Shown here piece after piece: positions 40,287 through 49,172 of a stretch of DNA of 64,000 bases; positions within the stretch are counted from its first letter, which is position 1, and the number at the start of each line of letters is the position of its first letter. The stretch is from CAZAMB01 sp964486335 (GTDB taxonomy: Bacteria; Planctomycetota; Phycisphaerae; UBA1845). The stretch is from positions 1-64,000 of the forward strand of contig CAZAMB010000010.1 in NCBI GenBank assembly GCA_964486335.1, written 5' to 3'. A program made the position numbers and the translations under genes. Under the pieces are notes generated by a model. It ran no database searches. It worked only from the letters and a program-made list of their open reading frames with translations, and was not told the origin of the DNA.

Positions 40287-40295
40287 TGTTATACT
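40287..40295 (+). promoter_or_regulatory. Extended -10 promoter of the radical SAM/halogenase-like operon
   Basis: TGTTATACT is a TGn extended -10 with five of six consensus bases (TATACT at 40290-40295). No good -35 is at standard spacing. It lies between the HU terminator and the first gene at 40366. Confidence 0.5.
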
Positions 40296-40365
40296 CTTTC
40301 GTTGTATGGCTGCCCGATGAATGGCGGAACAACAGAGCGTTCCTGTTGGATTAAGCGGAGCAATA

Positions 40366-41691
40366 ATGGAACTGGGCGTCTTGTCGGACAAATCGAAGGG
40401 CACCGAAATCGGCAGCTACTTCGTCGCCAACTATCCCCCCTTCTCGGCCTGGTCGAGCGACCACCTGCCGGCCTATGTTCAAACGCTAAAAGCTTCGCGA
40501 AGTGACGATTGGACACCGCTCGGACTGTACATGCACATCCCCTTCTGCCGGAAACGGTGCAAGTTCTGCTATTTTCGCGTGTACACAGACAAGAACTCGT
40601 CAGATGTTGATATCTATCTGACAGCTTTGGCGAAAGAGGCGGCATTGTATGCGGATCGGGCCGCGCTGCGCGGGCGGCATTTCGACTTCGTTTATTTCGG
40701 CGGAGGGACACCGTCTTTTCTGTCGAGCGACCAGCTCTTGCGGCTCATCGACCGGATCAGCGAGCATTGGGCTTGGAACAAAGCCCGGGAAGTGACGTTT
40801 GAGTGCGAACCAGGCACCCTCAAGAAACAGAAGCTCGAAACAATCAAAGCCATCGGTACGACAAGGCTGAGTCTGGGCATCGAGCACTTTGACGACGGCG
40901 TGCTCGAACTTGGCGGGCGGGCGCATCGATCGCCGGAAGTCTTTCAGGCGTACGAATGGGCTCGTGAGGTCGGATTCTCGCAGATTAATATCGACCTGAT
41001 CGCGGGCATGGTCGGCGATACGGAGGCGAAGTGGAAGGAAACGGTGGACAAGGCCCTGGCGCTCGACGCCGACAGCGTCACGATTTACCAAATGGAGGTT
41101 CCGCACAACACGGAAATCGCTAAGGATGCCAAGGAATCGGGTTCCGTGACGCCTGTACCGAATTGGGCGACCAAGCGTTGGTGGGTAGACTATGCGTTTC
41201 GCACGTTCGAAAAAGCCGGCTACGTCGTTTCCAGCGGCTACACACTGTACAAGCCGGACAATCATCATGGATTCGTCTATCGTGACGCGCTTTGGCACGG
41301 GGCCGACCTGATCGGGACGGGGGTGGCGTCGTTCGGCCACTTTGGCGGCGTGCATTATCAAGACCTCGACTCGTGGGAGGGGTATGTCGCGGCACTCGAC
41401 GCCGGCGAACTGCCGATTTCGCGGGCACTGCCGATGACCGATCGACAAAGGCTCATTCGTGAATTGATTCTTCAGCTCAAACTCGGACATCTCGATGTTG
41501 CCTATTTTTTTGATCGATTCAATGTGGACATTCTTTCGGTATTCGCCGACCAATTCGGCTCACTTATGGATGAAGGATTGTTGGCTGTATTTGGTCAAGA
41601 GATACGACTTAGCCGAGCCGGACTGCTCTGCGTCGATGCGCTCCTGCCTCGCTTCTTTGAACACAAATTCCAGAACATTCGCTACACATGA
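40366..41691 (+). CDS. HemN/HemW-like radical SAM protein
   Basis: 441 residues. It is called a coproporphyrinogen-oxidase-like radical SAM protein because of LGLYMHIPFCRKRCKFCYF (C-x3-C-x2-C), FVYFGGGTPSFLSSDQL, VTFECEPGTLKKQKLETIKAIGTTRLSLGIEHFDD, and INIDLIAGMVGDTEAKW. The extra Cys just after the cluster motif in true HemN is Phe here, so it is closer to HemW or a dedicated biosynthetic enzyme; oxygen-independent CPO activity is unlikely. The ATG at 40366 has CGGAG 6 bases upstream; an in-frame ATG at 40321 is possible. Its stop overlaps the next start as ATGA. The operon context suggests a role in making the same product rather than heme, but this is inference. Confidence 0.85.
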   Translation: MELGVLSDKSKGTEIGSYFVANYPPFSAWSSDHLPAYVQTLKASRSDDWTPLGLYMHIPFCRKRCKFCYFRVYTDKNSSDVDIYLTALAKEAALYADRAALRGRHFDFVYFGGGTPSFLSSDQLLRLIDRISEHWAWNKAREVTFECEPGTLKKQKLETIKAIGTTRLSLGIEHFDDGVLELGGRAHRSPEVFQAYEWAREVGFSQINIDLIAGMVGDTEAKWKETVDKALALDADSVTIYQMEVPHNTEIAKDAKESGSVTPVPNWATKRWWVDYAFRTFEKAGYVVSSGYTLYKPDNHHGFVYRDALWHGADLIGTGVASFGHFGGVHYQDLDSWEGYVAALDAGELPISRALPMTDRQRLIRELILQLKLGHLDVAYFFDRFNVDILSVFADQFGSLMDEGLLAVFGQEIRLSRAGLLCVDALLPRFFEHKFQNIRYT

Positions 41692-42260
41692 CGCACGAGC
41701 GCGCAGGCCAATCTCAGCCGGACGACCTGATCGGCGAAGTCGCCGGGCTGTGCGAAGGGTTCTTTGCGGATACGCGGTGGTTGGCTCGGTGTGCGCCACT
41801 GGACGCGATCGACTTGCCTCCGGATATCCGTTGCCTCCTCGCACATAACAACCATATGACCGGCACACTCCGGCGGCATTACAGTCAATCCGTGGCTTTG
41901 CGGGTTCTGGAACATCGAGATGACGGCGATGTTTATCGGCGAAAGATCATCTTGACGGTGGACTCGGGGCAGCGCGTGGTCGAGTTCGGCGTCGTCCGCA
42001 TGAACCTCGCCACCCTGGACGCGTCCGCACGAAGCGCGGTTCTCTCGCGCAAGACTCCGCTTGGCGAGATTTTCGAGCAGTTCGATGTGTTGACCAGGGT
42101 GGAGCCGCGCGGCTATTTCCGGTTTCCCTCTGATTCTCCCGTTGTACAATGCTTCGCTTCGGGCGTGGTGGAAGCGTTCGGACGATTGGGGCTGATTCAT
42201 TGCAACGGCGATCCCGCGGTGCAACTGCTGGAGGTCGTGCCCGGAAAGATTGGCCGTTGA
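41688..42260 (+). CDS. Chorismate-lyase-like (DUF98/UbiC-fold) protein
   Basis: 190 residues. The pattern LLAHNNHMTGTLRRHYSQSVALRVLEH, then DVYRRKIILTVDSGQRVVEFGVVRMNLATL and SRKTPLGEIFEQFDV, matches the chorismate lyase/DUF98 group: basic residue after the HMT segment, R-K-I-L strand, and PLG-x-I near the C-terminal third. UbiC makes 4-hydroxybenzoate and pyruvate from chorismate; DUF98 members are often found in pigment or quinone pathways. Activity here is inferred from motif spacing only. It overlaps the upstream radical SAM gene by four bases, so it is co-translated with it. Confidence 0.7.
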   Translation: MTHERAGQSQPDDLIGEVAGLCEGFFADTRWLARCAPLDAIDLPPDIRCLLAHNNHMTGTLRRHYSQSVALRVLEHRDDGDVYRRKIILTVDSGQRVVEFGVVRMNLATLDASARSAVLSRKTPLGEIFEQFDVLTRVEPRGYFRFPSDSPVVQCFASGVVEAFGRLGLIHCNGDPAVQLLEVVPGKIGR

Positions 42261-42365
42261 CGAGAGCCGATCGTCGTTGGAAGTCGGGAGCCCTTGATTC
42301 GATCGGAGTAGTGAGACGATAGCGGGTCGCCTTCGTAAGGGACGATGAAGGGCGACGGACCATGT

Positions 42366-43622
42366 ATGAATCAGTCATACGATTGTATTGTCGTCGGTGG
42401 CGGACCGGCCGGAGCAACGGTGAGCACATTGCTCGCCCAGCACGGTCGCCATGTGCTGGTTCTTGAAAAAGGGCGGTTTCCGCGTCACCACATCGGTGAG
42501 TCGCTCATGCCGCAAACCTATTGGGTGTTCAAGCGACTGGGGATGCTTGAGCAGCTCAAGGCCTCTGATTTCACGCGGAAGGAGAGCGTCCAGTTCGTCC
42601 CAGCGTCGGGGAAGGACTCGCAGCCTTTTTTTTTCACGGACCGCGACCCGAATGAGTGGTCCACGACGTGGCAGGTCAAGCGAGATCGGTTCGATCGGAT
42701 GATGCTGGACAATGCTCGACGTCACGGAGTGGAGGTGCGCGAAGGTGCAACAGTCAAAGAAGTCCTTTTCGAGGGCACGCGCGCCGTCGGCGTTCGTGCG
42801 ATGATCGACGGCGAGACGCGTTCGATCGGCTGCAAGGTGGTCATCGACGCGACGGGCGTCAACGCGCTGCTTTCCAAACAGCTCAACCTGCGCGAGGGAG
42901 AAGCGGACCTTAAGAATGCGGCGATCTACGCCTATTGGAGAGGAGCGCACCGGGACAAGGGCCGCAACGCCGGCGCGACGCTGGTAATTCACACTCCTGA
43001 CAAGCTAGGCTGGTTTTGGTCGATTCCGTTGGAAGACGACATCACGAGCATCGGCATTGTGGGGAAACCGCAATTCTTGATCACTGGGCGCGGCGACGAC
43101 CCGATGGCGATTCTGGAAGAAGAGATCGCCCGCACGCCGGGCATGAGCCGCCGCGTGGAAGGGGCTGAGCGTATCAGTCAAGCCTACGTCACAAGCGACT
43201 TCACCTATCGGTCTCGACGTTTGGCCGGCGACGGCTGGGTGCTTTGCGGCGATGCCTTCGGGTTTCTTGATCCGATTTACTCGTCCGGCGTGTTTCTGGC
43301 ACTCAAAATGGGTGAGATGACGGCGGATACGATTCATGATGCGTTGAAGGAAGACGACCTGCGCGGTGAGCGGCTGGGCCGGCACGGTCCGATCATTTGT
43401 CGCGGCATGCAGCTGATTCGCCAGTTGGTGTATTCATTTTACGATCCGGGTTTCAGCTTTGGCGCTTTCAACCGGGAGTTTCCGCAGTACCACGATCAGA
43501 TCGTGCGGCTGTTGATTGGCGACGTGTTTGACAAGGATGATTTTGACGAAGTGTTCGATTGCATTCGCAAGCGCGTTCGGTTGCCCGAACCCGTGCCTTT
43601 GGAAGGGAGCCCTACCCGGTGA
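42366..43622 (+). CDS. Flavin-dependent halogenase-like FAD oxidoreductase
   Basis: 418 residues. The FAD-binding GxGxxG segment is YDCIVVGGGPAGATVSTLL, and FPRHHIGESLMP follows as in flavin halogenases and geranylgeranyl-reductase-like enzymes. WFWSIP (about residue 216) fits the WxWxIP motif associated with flavin halogenases. GDAFGFLDPIYSSGVFLALKMG contains the F-x-P-x-S-x-G element and the second FAD contact. Non-halogenating oxidoreductases share these motifs, so halogenation is a hypothesis. The ATG at 42366 is favoured; 42345 is an in-frame alternative. It has a run of nine T (42626-42634) within the coding sequence. Its stop overlaps the next start (GTGA). Confidence 0.8.
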   Translation: MNQSYDCIVVGGGPAGATVSTLLAQHGRHVLVLEKGRFPRHHIGESLMPQTYWVFKRLGMLEQLKASDFTRKESVQFVPASGKDSQPFFFTDRDPNEWSTTWQVKRDRFDRMMLDNARRHGVEVREGATVKEVLFEGTRAVGVRAMIDGETRSIGCKVVIDATGVNALLSKQLNLREGEADLKNAAIYAYWRGAHRDKGRNAGATLVIHTPDKLGWFWSIPLEDDITSIGIVGKPQFLITGRGDDPMAILEEEIARTPGMSRRVEGAERISQAYVTSDFTYRSRRLAGDGWVLCGDAFGFLDPIYSSGVFLALKMGEMTADTIHDALKEDDLRGERLGRHGPIICRGMQLIRQLVYSFYDPGFSFGAFNREFPQYHDQIVRLLIGDVFDKDDFDEVFDCIRKRVRLPEPVPLEGSPTR

Positions 43623-43870
43623 AAAAAGTGGTGATCATCATGCTGGTGCTGCTCGGAGTGCTGCATCAGGATTTCTGGTTCTGGAATCGAATCGAACCTC
43701 TGGTGTTTGGGTTTATTCCCATCGGGCTGGCGTATCATATCGGCGTGTCCATCGCGGCCGGAGCGCTTTGGGCGCTGGCGGTTCATTATTGCTGGCCGAA
43801 GGGCGTGGATGTGGATGACCCGGTTGTTTCTATCGAATTGAACGAGGCAAAAGCGGGAGCCCCAAAGTGA
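43619..43870 (+). CDS. DUF3311-type small membrane protein
   Basis: 83 residues with two hydrophobic segments (VVIIMLVLLGVLHQDFWFW and GFIPIGLAYHIGVSIAAGALWALAVHY). Small DUF3311 proteins usually sit directly before a sodium:solute symporter and probably form a complex with it. GTG at 43619 overlaps the previous stop as GTGA, and its own stop overlaps the symporter start the same way. FWFWNRIEPLVFGFIPIGL is the family signature. Confidence 0.8.
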   Translation: MKKVVIIMLVLLGVLHQDFWFWNRIEPLVFGFIPIGLAYHIGVSIAAGALWALAVHYCWPKGVDVDDPVVSIELNEAKAGAPK

Positions 43871-45546
43871 GCCTATCCACATTGAATCCGGGGCAGACGG
43901 CCGTCCTCGTCATTGCCGGTTATATGGCGGCGCTGGTGCTGCTTGGCGTTCTGAGTCAACTCGTGTTGCGACTGACCGTGGCCGACTATTTCGTCGCGTC
44001 GCGCGGGCTGGGATCGATGATGCTGCTGATGTCACTCATCGGCACGACCATGACGGCGTTCGCACTCATCGGCAGCTCCGGCGAAGCGTGGGAGTCGGGA
44101 ATCGTCGTTTACGGCAAGATGGCGTCTTGGTCGGGGATTATTCACGCCGCGATGTATTTCCTCATTGGACTCAAGCTCTGGTCCTTTGGGAAACGATACG
44201 GGTACGTCACGCAGATTCAGTTTTTTCGGGATCGGTTTGAGTCGGACAAGATCGGCCTCCTGCTCTTTCCGATTCTCGTAGGTCTATTGATTCCCTATGT
44301 GCTGGTGGGTGTCATCAGTTCGGGAAGCGCGATCGAGGCGGTCACGGTCGGCGCGTTTCCCAAGACGTTTGAGGCCACCAAGGGTTCGATTCCGTTTTGG
44401 CTCGGTTCGCTGGGGACCTGCGTCGTGGTGTTGTATTACATCTCGGCAGGCGGGGTTCGTGGGACCGCGTGGGTCAACGCGCTTCAGACGATCATTTTTC
44501 TCGTTCTCGGGTTCGCGGCGTGCTATACGATTTCGGAAAAGCTCGGCGGTCCGGTCAACGCCACGAAAATGGTAATGGAACACAATCCAACCAGACTCAA
44601 GCGCGCCGTCACCGAGGAAGACCTCGCGAAGTTTGAAACTCAGACAACCGCATTCAAGGCCGATCCCAAGACAACCGTCATCAAACCGCTCGAACCTCAC
44701 CCCGCATCCAAAGTGGAGTTTACGACCTACCTGTTCATACCGCTCAGCGTTGCGATGTTTCCGCACCTGTTTCAATACTGGTTGACGGCGCGAAGCGCAA
44801 AGAAATTCCGGCTGTCGATCATCGGCCAGCCGCTGCTCATCATGATCATCTGGGCTCCGTGTGTGTTGATCGGCATCTGGGCGACGTCGGCCATCGTTGA
44901 CGGCAGGCCGGTCATTCCTCCGGATTTCGCCGAGGCCAACAAGGTCTTGCCGTTGATGGTCAAGAAGCTGTCCTCGCCGTTGCTGGGTGCGCTGCTGGCC
45001 GGCGGTATCTTCGCGGCCGTGATGTCGAGCCTCGATGCACAGTTCCTCAGCCTCGGCAGCATGTTCACGAATGATATCGTTGCACGCTACTCCAAGCCCA
45101 ATCGGTTTTCCGAAAAGCAGCTCGTTTTCATCGGTCGGGCGTTCATTGTCCTGATTGTGGCGATTTCTTACTGGCTCGGTTTGGCTTACGCGGAGAAGAG
45201 GCAAGGAGTCTTCGCACTGGGAGTATGGTGCTTCAGCGGATTTGCAAGTCTCTTTCCGCTGCTGTTTGCCGCGATCTACTGGCGAAAAGTCACCAAAGCC
45301 GGGGCGTATGCGTCCGTATTCGCTGCTGCCGCGGTCTGGATATGGCTGTTTCGAGAATCGGGCTTCGGCAGGCTCGGCGAACACGCCCATTGGGGATTGA
45401 CGCCAGTGACGCTGATCTTTGCGGCCGCGACGATTGCCTTGGTTCTCGTTTCACTGGTCACACGGCCGCCGTCTCGCGCGACGATTGACAAGTTTTTTGG
45501 TTCACCGACTGGCGTTGATGCGAGGAAGGACAATCGTGGCCGCTGA
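43867..45546 (+). CDS. Sodium:solute symporter (SSS family)
   Basis: 559 residues with about 13 membrane segments. GTG start overlaps the DUF3311 stop. The SSS fold is visible in VADYFVASRGLGSMMLLMSLIGTTMTAFALIGSSGEAWESG, GSAIEAVTVGAFP, YYISAGGVRGTAWVNALQTIIFL, and GGIFAAVMSSLDAQFLSLGSMFTNDI, with the Ser-Ser sodium-2-site region near AAVMSSLDAQ. A hydrophilic insert (about residues 235-275) is unusual. It probably imports or exports a small organic solute with sodium. The substrate cannot be read. Its end overlaps the thioesterase start by 11 bases. Confidence 0.9.
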   Translation: MSLSTLNPGQTAVLVIAGYMAALVLLGVLSQLVLRLTVADYFVASRGLGSMMLLMSLIGTTMTAFALIGSSGEAWESGIVVYGKMASWSGIIHAAMYFLIGLKLWSFGKRYGYVTQIQFFRDRFESDKIGLLLFPILVGLLIPYVLVGVISSGSAIEAVTVGAFPKTFEATKGSIPFWLGSLGTCVVVLYYISAGGVRGTAWVNALQTIIFLVLGFAACYTISEKLGGPVNATKMVMEHNPTRLKRAVTEEDLAKFETQTTAFKADPKTTVIKPLEPHPASKVEFTTYLFIPLSVAMFPHLFQYWLTARSAKKFRLSIIGQPLLIMIIWAPCVLIGIWATSAIVDGRPVIPPDFAEANKVLPLMVKKLSSPLLGALLAGGIFAAVMSSLDAQFLSLGSMFTNDIVARYSKPNRFSEKQLVFIGRAFIVLIVAISYWLGLAYAEKRQGVFALGVWCFSGFASLFPLLFAAIYWRKVTKAGAYASVFAAAAVWIWLFRESGFGRLGEHAHWGLTPVTLIFAAATIALVLVSLVTRPPSRATIDKFFGSPTGVDARKDNRGR

Positions 45547-46000
45547 CTTCCAGATAACGCGACGCGTGCAGTTCGCCGATACCGATCTGGCCGGCGTGCT
45601 GCACTTTTCCAATTATTTCCGGTACATGGAAGAGGTCGAACATGCGTTCTGGCGTTCCATCGGGTTGTGCGTGGTGACGCCGGAGGGCGATCGGACCATC
45701 AGCTGGCCCCGGGTCGCCGTTGCCTGCGAGTATTTCTCGCCGGCCCGATTCGAGGATGAGCTAACGCTGCTGTTCCGGGTCATGCATGTTGGCACTCGTT
45801 CCGTAGGCTATGAGATTGAGTTCGTCCGCGAGGGGCAACCGATCGCAGTGGGCAAGGTGACGGCCGTGTGCTGTGAAATGAAGGACGGGCATTTCGGAAC
45901 GACGGAAATACCCGCCGGCATCCGAAACCAGCTCAGTTCGTCGCTCCAGCCGTCGCCAACGAAACCTCGTGAAAACGATCGGTCGAAGGCCTCAAAATGA
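45536..46000 (+). CDS. YbgC/4HBT-type hotdog acyl-CoA thioesterase
   Basis: 154 residues from GTG at 45536 (AGGAAGGA 5 bases upstream). FQITRRVQFADTDLAGVLHFSNYFRYMEEVEHAFW carries the conserved Asp of DTD-x-A-GVLHFSNYF in YbgC/4-hydroxybenzoyl-CoA thioesterases. RVAVACEYFSPARFEDELTL and the VGYEIEFVREGQPIAVGKVTAVC strands complete the hotdog. It hydrolyses an acyl- or aroyl-CoA. Coupling to a chorismate-lyase-like gene makes an aromatic CoA ester an attractive substrate, but this is not shown. An upstream ATG at 45518 is an alternative start. Confidence 0.9.
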   Translation: MAADFQITRRVQFADTDLAGVLHFSNYFRYMEEVEHAFWRSIGLCVVTPEGDRTISWPRVAVACEYFSPARFEDELTLLFRVMHVGTRSVGYEIEFVREGQPIAVGKVTAVCCEMKDGHFGTTEIPAGIRNQLSSSLQPSPTKPRENDRSKASK

Positions 46001-46090
46001 ATGGCGCGTCTCATTGGAACAGCGTGCTTGCTGACCGCGATTCCGGCGCCTTCGCGTCGATGATGAGCCTTTGATGTCGGAGAAAACGTG

Positions 46091-46609
46091 ATGAAGACTT
46101 GGGTCTGGTTTGTTATCCTAACCATCCTCTGCTGGGGCGCGTATGTTCCCTCCGTGCATCACGGGGCGCAGGCCTTTGGAGGGGGTCGCGGTTCATTCCG
46201 CGCGTTTCTGTTCGTGGGCCTCGCTTATTTCCTCATGGCGGGCGCCATCGTGCTGTATCTGGCCGTCACGCGGACCGAGCCGTTGATCATTTCCAGCAAG
46301 GGTGCGACCATTTCGACGATTGCGGGATTGTGCGGAGCAGTGGGCGCGCTGGGCGTCATCTTCGCGACGAGTCCGAAGTTGGGAGGAAGTCCCCTGGTTG
46401 TCGCGCCGCTCGTATTCGCCGGCGCGCCGATCATCAATACGTTTGTATCCATGCTCTGGGATAAGCCCGCGAAGGCGCCAAGCCCGTTGTTCTACGTCGG
46501 CCTGGTCCTTGCGGCGTGCGGTGCGGCCATGGTGCTTCGTTTTAAGCCTGAGACACACGCACGCGGACCGGCTCCGCAGGTCACACTGGAAGCAAGGCAC
46601 GAACAGTAG
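46091..46609 (+). CDS. Small EamA/DMT-like membrane protein
   Basis: 172 residues with about four or five hydrophobic segments: WFVILTILCWGAYVPSVHHG, FLFVGLAYFLMAGAIVLYL, ISTIAGLCGAVGALGVIFA, LVVAPLVFAGAPIINTFVSMLW, and PLFYVGLVLAACGAAMVL. The order and the conserved W-G/P-x-H pattern resemble half-size drug/metabolite transporters. No partner half is adjacent. It follows the thioesterase after 90 bases and could belong to the same transcript. The transported compound is unknown. Confidence 0.65.
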   Translation: MKTWVWFVILTILCWGAYVPSVHHGAQAFGGGRGSFRAFLFVGLAYFLMAGAIVLYLAVTRTEPLIISSKGATISTIAGLCGAVGALGVIFATSPKLGGSPLVVAPLVFAGAPIINTFVSMLWDKPAKAPSPLFYVGLVLAACGAAMVLRFKPETHARGPAPQVTLEARHEQ

Positions 46610-46623
46610 ATGCGCAATATCCG

Positions 46624-47769
46624 ATGTCCGAATCCAAATATCTCGATTCCATCAGCCGCATCATTGTCGCTGTCGTACTTTTTTCGGCATGCCGGTTTGG
46701 TTTCGCGGGCGATCATTCTTCTGCCCGACCGGATTCCTGGCCGAGTTTTCGCGGTACACCTGACTTGACCGGCGTCAGCCGGGCGACTCTGCCCGACAAG
46801 CTCCGCGTCCGATGGAAGATCGATGTTACGGAGCCAGTGACTTCCACGGCGGCCATCGTTGACGGCGTGGTCTATGTCGGATCTGACGACGGCAAGCTTC
46901 GCGCGATCAAACTGGAAAACGGTTCGATTCTTTGGGAATACAAGGCAACCGAGGCCATCCGGTCTTCTCCCACGGTTGCCGGAGGCGTTGTCTATTTCGG
47001 CGATCAGGACGGTCTATTTCACGCCGTGGACGTCCAGTCCGGATCAGCCAAGTGGACTTTCAAAGTCGATGGTGAAATCGTCTCCTCCGGTGCCGTTCAT
47101 GGGGGTCGCGTCGCCTTTGGCTCCTACGACGGTGCGGTGTATTGCCTTTCCGCTTCGGACGGGGCGTTGCACTGGAAGGTCGAGACTGGCGGAAAGGTCC
47201 ATGCCACTCCCGCGCTGGTCGAAGACTCGCTGATTGTCGCGGGGTGCGATGAATCCGTGCGCGTGCTGAGTATGGCGGATGGAAAACAACTCCACGAGAT
47301 TTCAATGGGATCGGTAACCGGGGCTTCACCAGCCGTCCTCGGCGGTAGAGCCTTCGTCGGAACCTATTCGCAGGACGTACTCGGCATCGACTGGAAGAGC
47401 GCGAACATCGCGTGGCGGTTTCGAGACGAAGACAAACAGTTTCCGATTCTCTCTTCCGCCGCAGCAACGGATACGATCGTCGTCGTCGGCGGACGGGACA
47501 AGCGATTGCGCGCGTTTGAACCCGCGACAGGCCGCGTATTGTGGACATTCGTTGCTCGCGGAAAATTCGATTCGTCGCCGGTGATCGTCGGCCATCGCGT
47601 TTTGGTCGGCTGCACCGATGGAAACCTGTACGACTTGAATTTGCTTGACGGCACCGAACGTTCTCGCTTCGAGAGCGGCGGATCCATCAGCGCGTCGCCC
47701 GCGGTCGTGGATGGCGCTCTGGTCATCGGCAACGAAGATGGGGTAATCTATTGCCTCGGGGCGGAATGA
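46624..47769 (+). CDS. Secreted PQQ-type beta-propeller protein 1
   Basis: 381 residues. An N-terminal hydrophobic leader ends VVLFSACRFGFAG (signal peptide or lipobox at the Cys). WPSFRGTPDLTGVS is a common start of PQQ-like propellers. About seven blade motifs of the form VVYVGSDDGKLRAIKLENGSILWEY repeat through the protein. None of the dehydrogenase active-site residues is apparent, so binding or scaffolding is more likely than PQQ enzymology. It is the first of three consecutive propeller genes. Confidence 0.85.
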   Translation: MSESKYLDSISRIIVAVVLFSACRFGFAGDHSSARPDSWPSFRGTPDLTGVSRATLPDKLRVRWKIDVTEPVTSTAAIVDGVVYVGSDDGKLRAIKLENGSILWEYKATEAIRSSPTVAGGVVYFGDQDGLFHAVDVQSGSAKWTFKVDGEIVSSGAVHGGRVAFGSYDGAVYCLSASDGALHWKVETGGKVHATPALVEDSLIVAGCDESVRVLSMADGKQLHEISMGSVTGASPAVLGGRAFVGTYSQDVLGIDWKSANIAWRFRDEDKQFPILSSAAATDTIVVVGGRDKRLRAFEPATGRVLWTFVARGKFDSSPVIVGHRVLVGCTDGNLYDLNLLDGTERSRFESGGSISASPAVVDGALVIGNEDGVIYCLGAE

Positions 47770-47821
47770 TCCGCGCTCGGGCCGGTCATGGGTTGATCAA
47801 TCAACGTGAGAGGAGTCTACG

Positions 47822-49111
47822 ATGAACATCCGTTTGGTTCAGGGTAAGGTACGGGTTCTGTTCGCGCGGGCATTTTTGACGCTAGGCGTCTTCGCCGCAT
47901 TCATTTCTCCGGTACAGGCCCAGTGGTGGCCGCAATGGGGCGGCGCGAACCGCAATTTTGACGCCGCCGACGCCAAGGACCTCGCCGCCGAATGGCCCGA
48001 ATCGGGACCGAAGAAACTCTGGTCGCGAGCGCTGGGTGAGGGCTATTCAGCGATCGCGGTCGACAACGGCGAGTTGTACACGATGTATCGCAAGGGAGAC
48101 GATGAACACGTCGTGTGCCTCAAGGCCGATACCGGTGAAACCAAATGGGAGTACAAATACGCCGCGCCAATTCCGGAAATCATGGAAAAACAATTCGGCC
48201 TCGGCCCCAACGCAACGCCGTCGATTGCCGGCGGCCGAATCTATACGCTTGGTGTCTCCGGAATGCTGCACTGCCTGGAACAGTCGACCGGCAAGGTGAT
48301 CTGGTCCCACGATCTGGTCAAAGACTATTCCGTGGCTGTGCCGCACTTCGGTTTTGCTTCCAGTCCACTGGTCTACAAGGACCGTTTGATCGTCGCCGGC
48401 GGCGGCAAGGAAAGCGGCGTGTTGGCGTTTCAGCATTCCGATGGCTCGTTGCTATGGAAGAAATTCGATTTTGGCGGGGAAGAAAAAGGTGATGTGTACT
48501 CGTCTCCCATCGCCATCACCGTCGGCGGTGAGGACCAGATTGTCCTGTTGGCGGGACGAGAAGTGTTTGGGTTCGATCCCGATAATGGTGACGTGAAATG
48601 GACGCATCCGCACATCAACCAATGGAACACGAACATCTGTACGCCGATTTGGGGCAGCGACGGCGTGCTGTACGTAACGTCCGGGGGCGAAGCAGGCAGT
48701 CGCGGACTCAAACTCACGCGCGACGGATCGGCTACCAAGGTGGAGGAAATCTGGACCACTCGCAAAATGGCCGTCGGCCAGGGAACAACCGTTCGGGTCG
48801 GAAACATGATCTACGGTTCCAGCGGAGACGGTCCGGCGTTCATCACCGCCGTCAACGTCACCGACGGAAACGTGGCATGGCGGGAGCGAGGCTTCGCCAG
48901 GGCCACCGTGATCCACGGCGACGGAAAGCTGATCATTCTGGATGAAGACGGACAGCTCGCCCTGACGACTCCCACGCCGGAAACTCTGAAAATCAACTCC
49001 AAGATACAACTTCTGAAGAAACCCGCGTGGACAGTGCCTTCGCTCGTTGGTAAGACCTTGTACATGCGTGATAAGGAAACCATCATGGCTTTGGATCTTG
49101 GGAAGAGTTAA
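47822..49111 (+). CDS. Secreted PQQ-type beta-propeller protein 2
   Basis: 429 residues; AGGAG lies 7 bases upstream. The signal peptide ends VQAQ. WWPQWGGANRNFDA starts the propeller. Blade motifs include LYTMYRKGDDEHVVCLKADTGETKWEY, IYTLGVSGMLHCLEQSTGKVIW and VFGFDPDNGDVKWTH. The last blade is TLYMRDKETIMALDLG. It is closely similar in order and ends to the next gene, so the two are paralogues. No dehydrogenase catalytic residues are recognised. Confidence 0.85.
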   Translation: MNIRLVQGKVRVLFARAFLTLGVFAAFISPVQAQWWPQWGGANRNFDAADAKDLAAEWPESGPKKLWSRALGEGYSAIAVDNGELYTMYRKGDDEHVVCLKADTGETKWEYKYAAPIPEIMEKQFGLGPNATPSIAGGRIYTLGVSGMLHCLEQSTGKVIWSHDLVKDYSVAVPHFGFASSPLVYKDRLIVAGGGKESGVLAFQHSDGSLLWKKFDFGGEEKGDVYSSPIAITVGGEDQIVLLAGREVFGFDPDNGDVKWTHPHINQWNTNICTPIWGSDGVLYVTSGGEAGSRGLKLTRDGSATKVEEIWTTRKMAVGQGTTVRVGNMIYGSSGDGPAFITAVNVTDGNVAWRERGFARATVIHGDGKLIILDEDGQLALTTPTPETLKINSKIQLLKKPAWTVPSLVGKTLYMRDKETIMALDLGKS

Positions 49112-49172
49112 ACCGAAACCGATCGTCGTAACCGTGTCTTTTCTTGACCGTTCGCGAAAAAGGAGATGAAGA

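Noticed and set aside
42366..43622. Naming the FAD enzyme a true Bmp5-type brominase
   Set aside because: Only general flavin-halogenase motifs are visible. Bmp5 is a different single-component monooxygenase family and no P450 or other bmp genes are present.
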